Source of the DNA: Calditrichota bacterium
GTDB lineage: Bacteria > Zixibacteria > MSB-5A5 > GN15 > FEB-12
Reading direction: 5' to 3'
Assembly (NCBI GenBank): GCA_008501655.1
Contig: QQUK01000150.1
Coordinates: forward strand, 1-32,923
Length of the DNA: 32,923 bases
Under the pieces are notes generated by a model. The model ran no database searches. It was not told the DNA's origin and saw nothing but the letters and a program-made list of their open reading frames with translations. Position numbers and translations under genes: made by a program. Of this stretch, positions 16,005 through 24,522 are shown in pieces. Position 1 is the stretch's first letter, and every line of letters starts with the position of its first letter.

Positions 16005-18561
16005 TCGAATAATCGAACTTTCGATTAAAAACCGATGGCTGGTTCTCTGGATGACCATAGCAATTCTTGCCCTCGGATTTTGGGCGATTGATAATATTGC
16101 TATTGATGCCATACCGGATTTATCGGATGTTCAGGTAATTATACAAACCGATTATAACGGGCAACCTCCGCAAGTTGTTGAAGATCAGGTTACTTTTCCA
16201 ATCTCTACAGCAATGCTGTCAGTTCCCGGAGCAAAAAATGTTCGCGGCTTCTCATATTTCGGAACATCATTTGTATATATAATTTTTGAAGACGGCACCG
16301 ATATTTACTGGGCACGAAGCCGTGTACTCGAATACCTTTCGCAACTGACCGATAATTTACCGGCTACCGCCAAACCAAAACTTGGTCCTGATGCAACCGG
16401 TGTCGGCTGGGTTTACCAATATATTTTAACTGATACAACCAATCAACTGGATTTAGCTGAATTGCGTTCCTTGCAGGACTGGTTTTTAAAATATGAACTT
16501 TCAGCTCTTGCAGGAGTATCTGAAGTCGCTTCGGTTGGAGGGTTTGTCCGTCAATATCAGGTTGAAGTCGATCCCCGCAAACTGCAGCACTATAACATTC
16601 CATTAAAACATGTCCTGATGGCTGTAAAAAAATCCACTTCTGCAACCGGTGCAAAGCTGATTGAAATCGGTGAAACCGAGTTTATGGTGCGAAGTCAGGC
16701 ATATATCGGTGATTTAGATGATCTCAGGAATCTTCCGATACACAAATCGAAAGATGCCCCGCCAGTTTTACTTTCCTCGGTTGCTGATGTTCACTTAGGT
16801 CCCGACATTCGCCGCGGTATTGCTGAAAATAACGGCGAAGGTGAAACCGTTGGTGGCATCATTGTGATGCGTTATGGCGAAAATGCACGAGAAGTTATCA
16901 AAAAAGTTAAAGAACGAATTGATGAACTTCAGAACAATTTACCCGAAGGGGTTCAGATTCATCCGGTCTACGATCGTACTGATTTGATAAATCGTGCAAC
17001 AGAAAATCTTACGGTAACCTTAATTAAAGAGATGATTTTTGTTGTTCTGATTATCCTGCTGTTTCTTCTCCATGTACGGTCTACTTTGGTTGCGATGATA
17101 GTAATACCAGCCGGGGTCGCATTATCAATCTTGATTATGTATTTGTTAGGTATCAATGCAAACATCATGTCTTTAGGAGGAATCGCCATCGCTATCGGTG
17201 TAATGGTCGATGCTTCGCTTGTCACCGTGGAAAATGCACATAAACATCTGGAGCGATTAAAAGAAGGTGAATCAAGAAATACAGCAATCCTTGAAGCAAC
17301 CAAAGAAGTTGGTCCGGCTCTCTTTTTCTCATTACTGATAATTACCGTTTCATTCCTTCCGGTTCTGGCGCTTGAAGGACAAGCTGGTAGGCTGTTCAAA
17401 CCGCTTGCCTATACAAAAACATTTGCAATGGCAGCTTCAGCACTCCTTTCGATTACCATTGTACCGGCTCTGGTCGTTTTGGTATTAAAAGGTAAAATCA
17501 GGTCAGAGAAAAAGCATCCGGTCTCAAATTTTTTAATTTTACTCTATCGTCCACTCATTAATATTGCCTTAAAATTCAGATGGCTGGTAGTAATCGCGGC
17601 ATTTATCTTATTAGTTATATCAATCATCCCGATATCAAAAATCGGTTCTGAATTTATGCCCCCACTCTATGAAGGTGATCTGCTATATATGCCGACGACC
17701 CTCCCCGGTATGTCGGTTGAAAAGGCTCGGGAACTTCTGCAACAAACTGATCGGATTATTAAAACATTTCCCGAAGTCGAAAATGTATTCGGGAAAGCCG
17801 GTCGCGCTGAAACAGCAACTGATCCAGCTCCATTGACGATGCTTGAAACGACGATAATGCTCAAACCGAAAGAGGAATGGCGTCCGGGACTGACACCGGA
17901 TATGCTCATTGATTCACTTGATGCTGCTGTACAGTTCCCCGGTTTGACAAATTCCTGGACGATGCCAATTCGTACCCGTATTGACATGCTTGCTACCGGA
18001 ATCAAGACTCCAGTTGGAATTAAAATTCTTGGACCGAATCTTGATAGTTTGAATAACATCGCCCAAAGAATCGAAACAGAAGTCAAAACAATGTCCAATA
18101 TTCGCTCTGTTTATGGTGAACGGATTACCGGCGGTAATTATCTTGATATTGATATCGACCGTTTCAAGGCTGCCGCTTATGGGTTGACTCCCGGCGATAT
18201 CAATGAAGCTCTCATGGCTGCCGTTGGCGGAATGAAAGTCATCGACAACATAGAAGGTCGGGAACGGATATCTGTGTTGGTTCGCTATCCAAGAGAACTG
18301 CGAGATAATCCTGAAGAGATTGCCCGTATCATCATTCCCGCACCGGATGGACGCAATGTTCCCTTAGGACAGATTGCTTCTATCGGATTCACAAAAGGTG
18401 CCGCGATGATTAAATCAGAAAATGCCCGCCCGACAGCCTGGGTTTTTATTGATTTGAAAGATATCGATGTTGGAACTTTTGTAGAAAATGCTCAGGAGCA
18501 GGTCGTCAATAATATCAGTTTACCACAGGGATATTCATTAGTTTGGTCGGGGACAGTATGA
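15997..18561 (+). CDS. cusA: CusA-type heavy-metal RND pump, first five-sixths, cut by frameshift
   Basis: This is the inner-membrane proton-driven pump of a Cus-type Cu(I)/Ag(I) exporter. The start MIDRIIELSIKNRWLVL at the ATG 15997 overlaps the adaptor stop; an in-frame TTG at 15973 was rejected. It shows the RND plan: first membrane helix, the porter loops with IDAIPDLSDVQVIIQT, helices 2-6 with GGIAIAIGVMVDASLVTVEN (TM4 with its proton-relay aspartates), then the second loop. Methionines in LLYMPTTLPGMS and RIDMLATGIKTPVG lie where the E. coli CusA metal-site methionines are expected. The frame ends in TGA at 18559 right after SLVWSG, where homologues continue with QYE. One extra G in the GGGG run at 18549-18552 explains it. 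Joined to the next fragment it would be about 1036 residues, the normal length. Confidence 0.93.
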   Translation: MIDRIIELSIKNRWLVLWMTIAILALGFWAIDNIAIDAIPDLSDVQVIIQTDYNGQPPQVVEDQVTFPISTAMLSVPGAKNVRGFSYFGTSFVYIIFEDGTDIYWARSRVLEYLSQLTDNLPATAKPKLGPDATGVGWVYQYILTDTTNQLDLAELRSLQDWFLKYELSALAGVSEVASVGGFVRQYQVEVDPRKLQHYNIPLKHVLMAVKKSTSATGAKLIEIGETEFMVRSQAYIGDLDDLRNLPIHKSKDAPPVLLSSVADVHLGPDIRRGIAENNGEGETVGGIIVMRYGENAREVIKKVKERIDELQNNLPEGVQIHPVYDRTDLINRATENLTVTLIKEMIFVVLIILLFLLHVRSTLVAMIVIPAGVALSILIMYLLGINANIMSLGGIAIAIGVMVDASLVTVENAHKHLERLKEGESRNTAILEATKEVGPALFFSLLIITVSFLPVLALEGQAGRLFKPLAYTKTFAMAASALLSITIVPALVVLVLKGKIRSEKKHPVSNFLILLYRPLINIALKFRWLVVIAAFILLVISIIPISKIGSEFMPPLYEGDLLYMPTTLPGMSVEKARELLQQTDRIIKTFPEVENVFGKAGRAETATDPAPLTMLETTIMLKPKEEWRPGLTPDMLIDSLDAAVQFPGLTNSWTMPIRTRIDMLATGIKTPVGIKILGPNLDSLNNIAQRIETEVKTMSNIRSVYGERITGGNYLDIDIDRFKAAAYGLTPGDINEALMAAVGGMKVIDNIEGRERISVLVRYPRELRDNPEEIARIIIPAPDGRNVPLGQIASIGFTKGAAMIKSENARPTAWVFIDLKDIDVGTFVENAQEQVVNNISLPQGYSLVWSGTV

Positions 18562-18565
18562 AAAT

Positions 18566-19108
18566 ATGCAGGCGGTAGCTACAAAAATGAAAGTCATAAT
18601 ACCGCTGGCATTGTTTGTTATCATAGCATTGCTCTATATCCATTTCAGAAGGATATCTGATACCTTGATTGTGATGCTGTCACTTCCATTTTCATTGGTT
18701 GGCGGTATATGGCTGATTTATCTGCTCGGGTACAACACATCGGTTGCGGTATATATCGGCTTTATTGCACTTGCCGGTTTAGCGGCAGAAACCGGAGTAG
18801 TGATGATTATGTATCTCAATTCAGCCAAAAAACAGAGGGAGATAAATAATCAGCTTCAATCGGATGCTGATTTAAAAGAAGCTATAATCGAAGGTGCCGT
18901 TGACAGAGTCCGGCCAAAAATAATGACTGTTGCTACGACAATTCTGGCATTGCTGCCGGTAATGCTTGGTCATGGAGTCGGTTCAGAAGTAATGCAGCGA
19001 ATCGCTGCACCGATGGTGGGTGGATTGATTACTTCGACATTCCTGACTCTGGTGATCGTTCCGTCACTTTATTACATAGTACATCGAAACAAAGATAAAA
19101 TTATCTAA
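18566..19108 (+). pseudogene. cusA: C-terminal fragment of CusA after the frameshift
   Basis: These 180 codons give the last four membrane helices of a CusA pump: KVIIPLALFVIIALLYIHFR, then SLPFSLVGGIWLIYLLGYN, GFIALAGLAAETGVVMIMYL with the TM10 region, and RPKIMTVATTILALLPVMLG. It is in the +1 frame relative to the first part. Removing one G at 18549-18552 restores SGQYENMQAVATKMKV, matching the family through the junction. The ATG at 18566 is an internal methionine and has no ribosome-binding site, so separate translation as a working protein is unlikely. Because nothing else is damaged, a sequencing error, a recent mutation or a programmed frameshift remain open. Confidence 0.88.
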
Positions 19109-19122
19109 TAGTAGTATTTAAC

Positions 19123-19157
19123 AAAGAGGCAGAGCTGAAAGCTCTGTCTCTTTAAAA
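19123..19157 (+). terminator. Rho-independent terminator closing the metal-efflux operon
   Basis: A 13-bp stem with one mismatch (AAAGAGGCAGAGC at 19123-19135 with GCTCTGTCTCTTT at 19141-19153) closes a 5-base loop. It ends in TTT followed by AAAA, and the A-rich left arm makes it work in either direction. It lies 15 bases after the CusA fragment. Confidence 0.85.
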
Positions 19158-19245
19158 ACCGATACTGTATTAGTATGACTAACGGTCCTATATATTTATC
19201 AATTAAACATTCAATTTTTCTTAATTTCTCAGTTATAAATTCAAA

Positions 19246-19274
19246 TTGATTTCTTAAGTAGTATGCAGTATATA
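19246..19274 (+). promoter_or_regulatory. Possible sigma70-type promoter for the nine-gene operon
   Basis: TTGATT (19246-19251) and TATATA (19269-19274) are separated by 17 bases. The predicted start near 19281 lies about 26 bases before the first gene. The surrounding sequence is AT-rich, so chance matches are easy. Confidence 0.3.
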
Positions 19275-19306
19275 TGTCTATGATATTAAAGAGATTAGGT
19301 TAATTG

Positions 19307-20653
19307 ATGAAAAATAGCAGTAACAAAAATCGTCTTGAATCAATTCTATCCTTATTTACTGAAGTGAAAGCAAAAGAGGGTACAAAAGCTCTCTTGATGT
19401 CATTAAACATCTTTTTGATTTTAACAGCTTACCTGATTGCCAAAGTTGTACGTGAACCTTTAATTCTCGATAGTCCCGGTGGTGCCGAAATAAAAAGTTA
19501 TGCTTCAGTTATTCAGGTCTTTTTACTAATCGGAGTTGTACAGATATTTGGATGGTTAGTTTCAAAATTGAGCAGCAGGAAACTCATAAACTCAGTAACT
19601 TTATTTTTTGTATCTTGTTTTGTTCTGTTTTATCTGTCACATCTCATTCTTGGCGGAATAAATGGAATCACTTATTTTCTCTGGGTCGGCATATTTTCTC
19701 TAATGATAATAGCGCAGTTCTGGTCCTTCGCAAATGATATCTATACCCCTGAAGAAGGAAAGCGGTTGTTTGTCCTTCTTGCTTTTGGTGCTTCCTTGGG
19801 CGGTGTGATAGGTCCGACTATTGCTTCAGCGATACTCAGTATATTTGGAATTTTTAATCTATTGTTAGTTTCTGCAGGAATACTGCTTATCTCACTCCTG
19901 TTGACAAATTTTATCATTACAAAATATGTTGATGATATAAGTAACAAGGGAAAAGAAAAAACGAAAACAGAGATAGAAAAAACCGGTGCACTTAAAGTTG
20001 TTTTTCGCAATAGATATTTATTGATGATCGCTCTTTTGATACTTGTCACTAATCTGGTAAATACAACCGGAGAATATATTCTTGGAAAAGGTGTTGAACA
20101 GGCAGCTCAGGACCTTACACCCCAACTATCAGCAGATCCTGATATTCAGAAAACATTTATTGGTAAATTTTATGCCGACTTTTATTCTATCGTCGGGTTT
20201 GTCGGATTGATTTTACAACTGGTCGTTGTTTCCAGGATATTAAAATATTTTGGCGTTCGTACGGCAATTATGACACTGCCGATTATTGCACTCGGGACAT
20301 ATCTGAGCATAGCTATTTTCCCGGTACTTGCTGTTATACGCTGGGGAAAAACAGCTGAAAATGCTACCGATTATTCACTAAATAATACAGTCCGGCACAT
20401 TCTCTTTTTACCAACAACAAAAGAAGAGAAATATAAAGGAAAAGTTGCCATCGACTCATTCTTTGTAAGAGCTGGTGATGTTCTTTCAGCCGGGTTAGTT
20501 TTTGCAGGTGTAAGTTGGTTTACTTTTCAGATTCAGCATTTTGCAATTGTTTGTCTCTGTCTGGTCATAATCTGGCTTTTTATCGCATTCTGGATTGGTA
20601 AAGAAAATAAAAGGTTGATAAAGGAAAAAGAACTCAGCATAGAGAATGTGTAG
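19307..20653 (+). CDS. TLC-family nucleotide transporter homologue (ATP/ADP translocase-like, Npt1/Npt2-type)
   Basis: The 448-residue integral membrane protein has about 12 hydrophobic helices. Its middle is the hallmark AQFWSFANDIYTPEEGKRLF followed by LLAFGASLGGVIGP, as in free-living bacterial relatives of chlamydial and plastid ATP/ADP carriers. NRYLLMIALLILVTNLVNTTGEYILGK opens the second half, and NNTVRHILFLPTTKEEKYKGK (near 365) carries the family's basic loop. Parasite members exchange nucleotides across the inner membrane; what free-living members move, and in which direction, is not established. It heads a nine-gene operon in which a second, fused relative also occurs. The ATG at 19307 is chosen over the TTG just before it. 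The next gene starts 5 bases after the stop. Confidence 0.82.
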   Translation: MKNSSNKNRLESILSLFTEVKAKEGTKALLMSLNIFLILTAYLIAKVVREPLILDSPGGAEIKSYASVIQVFLLIGVVQIFGWLVSKLSSRKLINSVTLFFVSCFVLFYLSHLILGGINGITYFLWVGIFSLMIIAQFWSFANDIYTPEEGKRLFVLLAFGASLGGVIGPTIASAILSIFGIFNLLLVSAGILLISLLLTNFIITKYVDDISNKGKEKTKTEIEKTGALKVVFRNRYLLMIALLILVTNLVNTTGEYILGKGVEQAAQDLTPQLSADPDIQKTFIGKFYADFYSIVGFVGLILQLVVVSRILKYFGVRTAIMTLPIIALGTYLSIAIFPVLAVIRWGKTAENATDYSLNNTVRHILFLPTTKEEKYKGKVAIDSFFVRAGDVLSAGLVFAGVSWFTFQIQHFAIVCLCLVIIWLFIAFWIGKENKRLIKEKELSIENV

Positions 20654-20658
20654 ATTCT

Positions 20659-21948
20659 ATGAGAATTCAATTATCCAAATATATATTCATCTCCTGCTTG
20701 ATTGCTTTTACATCAATAGTTAGTCATGCGACTGTTATTGACACCACTAAAGTACGGATAACAAAAAAAGTAAAAAAAACGACTGCCGAGATAATCGGAG
20801 ATATTCCCGGTGAAATACTCAAACTCCCCTTTTATATCTTAGACTTTTCCATCGAACAAATTACATTTCATACCCCGATGAAAAATGTACTGTCCTGGAT
20901 TGGAACACCCCGCCCGGCTGCATTTTATACGCCGGTTGCCGGATACAACTCTTCTGCCGGATTCAAATATGGTATCAGTTTTAAATTTCAGGATGTTTAT
21001 TCAAAAAATGATTATTTTAAAACAAAAATTTATTATTCAACAAATAAATACCAGTCATATCAAATCAAAACAAGATCCAAGGATTTTTTTACCAAAGATT
21101 TTGGTTTTGATTTTTACTTCAGATATAAAAAACGCCCCAGAGAAGATTTCTTTGGAGTATCAAACCAAAGCGTTGCTCACATGAGCGCAAATTATAATTT
21201 GGAGAATACAGAAGTAAAAACTCAGTTACTGTATAATGCTTATGAACAGGCAGACTTCTCATTTATTCTTGGGTATCTGAGTACAAATTTATATAACGGA
21301 GAAAATCCCGATTTACCCGGTGATCTCGATTCGATAACTTCAAATACTGATTATCATTTAGCGGATGGGAATCTTGATGATTCCCGTTTTATTACATACG
21401 GTATGGAAATTGAATATGATCTTCGAAACAACAAAGGGCAGCCTTCAAGCGGGACTCATCTGATTTCTCAGCTGATACGTTACCGTGGTGTTGGTCTTTC
21501 CGATGATTTAAGATTTTCTAAATATTCAATTGATGTCCGGCAGTATCTGCATCTATGGAAAAATAGGATCATTGCTCTCCGTGCCGTAGTTAATCGATTA
21601 AATGCATATAAGAACAACACAAAAGCAACACCGATATATATCTTAAGTTCGCTTGGAGGTAAAGATTACCTTCGGGGATATTCCAGCGGTCGTTTTGTTG
21701 ATAATGATTTTGCCCTCTTTTCTGTTGAATATAGATATCCGATACATGATTTTCTTGATCTTTTCCTCTTTCATGACCAGGCAAGAGTCTATGGAAATCT
21801 GACCGATGAGGAATTCTTCACTAACTGGAAAAGTTCATTTGGCGGTGGTATGCGAATCTGGAAAAGTGATGAAGTCAAAGCTGTCTTTCAGATTGGCAAA
21901 AGCAATGAGGCAACAAAATTGTATTTAGAAATGGAAGCTGTCTGGTAA
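20659..21948 (+). CDS. BamA/TamA-type outer-membrane beta-barrel protein (Omp85 barrel, no POTRA evident)
   Basis: The 429-residue protein has a signal peptide (about 1-24, ending SHAT). About 70 residues follow, then alternating strands with aromatic ends typical of an outer-membrane barrel. The stretch LGGKDYLRGYSSGRFVDNDF (near residues 334-353), with the LRGY loop, followed by ALFSVEYRYPI, matches the bacterial surface antigen (D15) domain. The protein ends in an aromatic residue after MEAVW, a usual barrel-assembly signal. Full BamA is about 800 residues with five POTRA domains; here there is no room for them, so it is a short relative and not the essential assembly factor. It starts 5 bases after the carrier gene and ends one base before the lipoprotein gene. 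Confidence 0.8.
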   Translation: MRIQLSKYIFISCLIAFTSIVSHATVIDTTKVRITKKVKKTTAEIIGDIPGEILKLPFYILDFSIEQITFHTPMKNVLSWIGTPRPAAFYTPVAGYNSSAGFKYGISFKFQDVYSKNDYFKTKIYYSTNKYQSYQIKTRSKDFFTKDFGFDFYFRYKKRPREDFFGVSNQSVAHMSANYNLENTEVKTQLLYNAYEQADFSFILGYLSTNLYNGENPDLPGDLDSITSNTDYHLADGNLDDSRFITYGMEIEYDLRNNKGQPSSGTHLISQLIRYRGVGLSDDLRFSKYSIDVRQYLHLWKNRIIALRAVVNRLNAYKNNTKATPIYILSSLGGKDYLRGYSSGRFVDNDFALFSVEYRYPIHDFLDLFLFHDQARVYGNLTDEEFFTNWKSSFGGGMRIWKSDEVKAVFQIGKSNEATKLYLEMEAVW

Positions 21949-21949
21949 G

Positions 21950-23611
21950 ATGAAACGGTTGATTCTACTGTTATTTATAATGGTTATTGCGCTTCAGTTA
22001 TCCTGTGCTCATAATCCACATATCAATCCGGAAGGTCCTTTTTGGAAAGATGATGACACCAAAGCAATTCCTGAACCGGAATATGATGAACCCTCACTTA
22101 TCTGGCTGTCTTTTCAACGAACTACCACCGATCAGCTTTTTGAACTACTTGATATTGATAGAAATATCCGAAAAATTTCCGGAAAACCAACGCAGGCGAA
22201 AAACAGTAATTGCTACGATGAGGTTCCGAACTCCAGCTGGTTTACCAACAGGCATGGGCATCCTGACACAAGATTATCACCGGAAGAGATAAAACAAGGC
22301 TTACAGAGAACTAAAGGTCCCGATACATCAGGTGTATGGAAAGTTTTCCGCCCTAAAGTCGGAGGAGCTACTCCCGGATTCTGGATTGAAGATATCCATG
22401 GTGACCAGTATATCATTAAATTTGATCCTTTATTCAATGCCGAGATGGCTACTGCTGCCGCTGCTATCGGTTCCAGATATTTTTACGCATGCGGTTATAA
22501 TACACCACAGGAGACAATCGTCTTCTGGAATCCGGATAAGCTTGAGATTAAAAAAGGTGCTACCATTAAAGGTAAAAACGGTAAACGCCCCCTTACAATG
22601 ACTGATATAGATAGTATTCTTTCTATGGTAAACCATGAACCCGATGGTTCGATTCGTTCTTTGGCATCTTTAAATATCGGAAATGTTAAAGGTCCTTTTA
22701 TGTATAAAGGAACCAAGGACGATGACCCTAATGATTGGTGCCCTCATGAACATCGGAGAGAACTTCGGGGACTGTATGTTATTGGCTCATTAGTAAATCA
22801 TTATGATTTAAAGGACCATAACTCAATGGATGTGTATGTAGGGGAACCAGGACAAGGTTACTTAAAACATTATTTAATGGATTTTGGTTCTATACTCGGT
22901 TCTGACGGCAAAGGAGATAAACATCCCCGCAAAGGTTATGCAAACATGTTTGATTTACGGGACATTTTAGTGACCTCTTTTACTCTCGGTCTGAAATCAT
23001 GGGCGTGGCAGAATTCCCTTGGTCCCCGCTACTCTTCGATTGGTTATTTTGAATCTGATATTTTTGAACCGAATAAGTTTGACCCGATTATCCCCAATCC
23101 GGCATTTGAACAGATGACCTATCAGGATGCATATTGGGGTGCTAAAATTGTAATGTCATTTACAGAAGAGGATTTGATTGCTTTAATCGATGCCGGACAA
23201 TATAGTAATCCTGAAGCCAAAGCATACCTTTTAAAAACACTAAAAGAACGCCAAAGAAAAATAGGTAATTACTGGTTTGATAAAATCAATCCGCTTGATT
23301 TTCCGGAACTCTCTCAAAGCAGTGAAACTATCAATATTAAATTTCATGATTTAGCTGTTGAGTATGGACTTGAAGATGACAATGCTGTTTATTATTATAA
23401 ATTATTAAATGAGAATAATTCAATTATCCACGAAGCAACCGTATCAAAAACAGAAATAGTCTTAAATGTTGACCAATTTGATAGTGGTATAAGAGAACTG
23501 CAAATTTTTACGGAGCGAAAAGGAAAAGATATTTCAAAGCCTGTTATTTTCTATCTCATGAAACAGTATAAGAATAATGTTAAAATCATCGGCATCGAGC
23601 ATCCGGGATAA
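21950..23611 (+). CDS. Lipoprotein with kinase-like sequence landmarks, function unknown
   Basis: The 553-residue protein has a lipoprotein signal peptide (LQLSC, Cys19), so it is exported and anchored. I do not recognise a named family. Landmarks follow the order of a protein-kinase-like fold: YIIKF with Lys157, AEMATAAAAIG with Glu165, a long middle, NHYDLKDHNSMDVY with Asp286 and Asn291 (catalytic-loop-like), and LMDFG with Asp311. The order and spacing resemble HipA, CotH and Fam20-type atypical kinases, though no glycine loop is clear. Other conserved-looking parts are VPNSSWFTNR (92-101) and WRPKVGG-like FRPKVGGATPGFW (133-145). Residues about 450-553 look like a beta-sandwich. The gene is packed between a barrel gene and a PAP2 gene (gaps of 1 and 4 bases). 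The kinase reading is inference. Confidence 0.6.
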   Translation: MKRLILLLFIMVIALQLSCAHNPHINPEGPFWKDDDTKAIPEPEYDEPSLIWLSFQRTTTDQLFELLDIDRNIRKISGKPTQAKNSNCYDEVPNSSWFTNRHGHPDTRLSPEEIKQGLQRTKGPDTSGVWKVFRPKVGGATPGFWIEDIHGDQYIIKFDPLFNAEMATAAAAIGSRYFYACGYNTPQETIVFWNPDKLEIKKGATIKGKNGKRPLTMTDIDSILSMVNHEPDGSIRSLASLNIGNVKGPFMYKGTKDDDPNDWCPHEHRRELRGLYVIGSLVNHYDLKDHNSMDVYVGEPGQGYLKHYLMDFGSILGSDGKGDKHPRKGYANMFDLRDILVTSFTLGLKSWAWQNSLGPRYSSIGYFESDIFEPNKFDPIIPNPAFEQMTYQDAYWGAKIVMSFTEEDLIALIDAGQYSNPEAKAYLLKTLKERQRKIGNYWFDKINPLDFPELSQSSETINIKFHDLAVEYGLEDDNAVYYYKLLNENNSIIHEATVSKTEIVLNVDQFDSGIRELQIFTERKGKDISKPVIFYLMKQYKNNVKIIGIEHPG

Positions 23612-23615
23612 AAAT

Positions 23616-24452
23616 ATGAAAAACTTATTGAAATGCATTATTGTTCTCGCAATTGTCATGCTTTGGTTTAATGACTCCCCAAAGGCTGACAGCTTTTTAT
23701 CAGCTGGTGATGTTGCCGGTATTTCCGTTGGTACTGCTACCCTGTCGTTTTCAGGATATTACCTCAGAAGATATGACACTACCCGTACAGCTAAAATAAG
23801 TACAACACTTCCCATGGACAATGCTATGATGAAACTTATTGGAGGTTCATTTTATCCGGGTAAAACAAATTTTTTAGATAATCATTTCGGATCAGCTGTT
23901 ACTCCGGTTTCCGGTGCAGTTATTCTTACTATAGCAAACTTATCACATATAAATCATCAAAAAAGTAAATTCTATTTTCAGGACTTGTTTTTGTATACAT
24001 CGGGGATTATTGCAACGAAAGGTGTTACCGATTTAACCAAAGGATTTTTCACTCGTCCGAGACCGTACATTGCATCTGTGCCTATGGAAATGCGGACTTC
24101 AAAAGATTTCATAACAGACCGGTCATCATTCTTTTCAGGGCATACATCGGGTGCATTTTTTGCAGTCTCCTATCTAAATATGCGCATCAGGTCAATCATG
24201 CGCTCGGAAATGTCTTCGCAGGGTTATCGGGATTATCGCTGGATATCTCCAACGTTGTTATACAGCTGGGCAACATTTGTCGGAATGAGCCGTATTCATG
24301 CATACAAACATTATTTTTCCGATATTTTGTTTGGAGCAGCAGCCGGATACCTTATGGCTGAACTATTTTATTCCTTTGGTAAATCAGAAGAGTTAAATAT
24401 GGGAAACAGCGAAGTTTCTCAAATGATAATCCAGCTTAACTTTTCATTTTGA
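23616..24452 (+). CDS. Exported PAP2-family phosphatase
   Basis: The 278-residue protein has a signal peptide (1 to about 24) and the three acid-phosphatase signatures: KGFFTRPRP (KX6RP type, near residue 130), FFSGHTSG (PSGH type, near 160) and SRIHAYKHYFSD (SRX5HX3D type, near 222), with both catalytic histidines and the aspartate. Members dephosphorylate lipid phosphates such as undecaprenyl or phosphatidic phosphates, or soluble phosphate esters, on the periplasmic side. The ATG at 23616 is used because the frame's earlier ATG (23577) lies inside the lipoprotein gene and would put a charged stretch before the signal peptide. It is separated from the lipoprotein stop by 4 bases. Some segments between motifs are hydrophobic and may span or touch the membrane. 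Confidence 0.9.
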   Translation: MKNLLKCIIVLAIVMLWFNDSPKADSFLSAGDVAGISVGTATLSFSGYYLRRYDTTRTAKISTTLPMDNAMMKLIGGSFYPGKTNFLDNHFGSAVTPVSGAVILTIANLSHINHQKSKFYFQDLFLYTSGIIATKGVTDLTKGFFTRPRPYIASVPMEMRTSKDFITDRSSFFSGHTSGAFFAVSYLNMRIRSIMRSEMSSQGYRDYRWISPTLLYSWATFVGMSRIHAYKHYFSDILFGAAAGYLMAELFYSFGKSEELNMGNSEVSQMIIQLNFSF

Positions 24453-24522
24453 TAGCAACATGAATAGCCTATATTGTATTGATGATAAACAAATTTCGTT
24501 CTTGTTAACGGATTAGATAATA

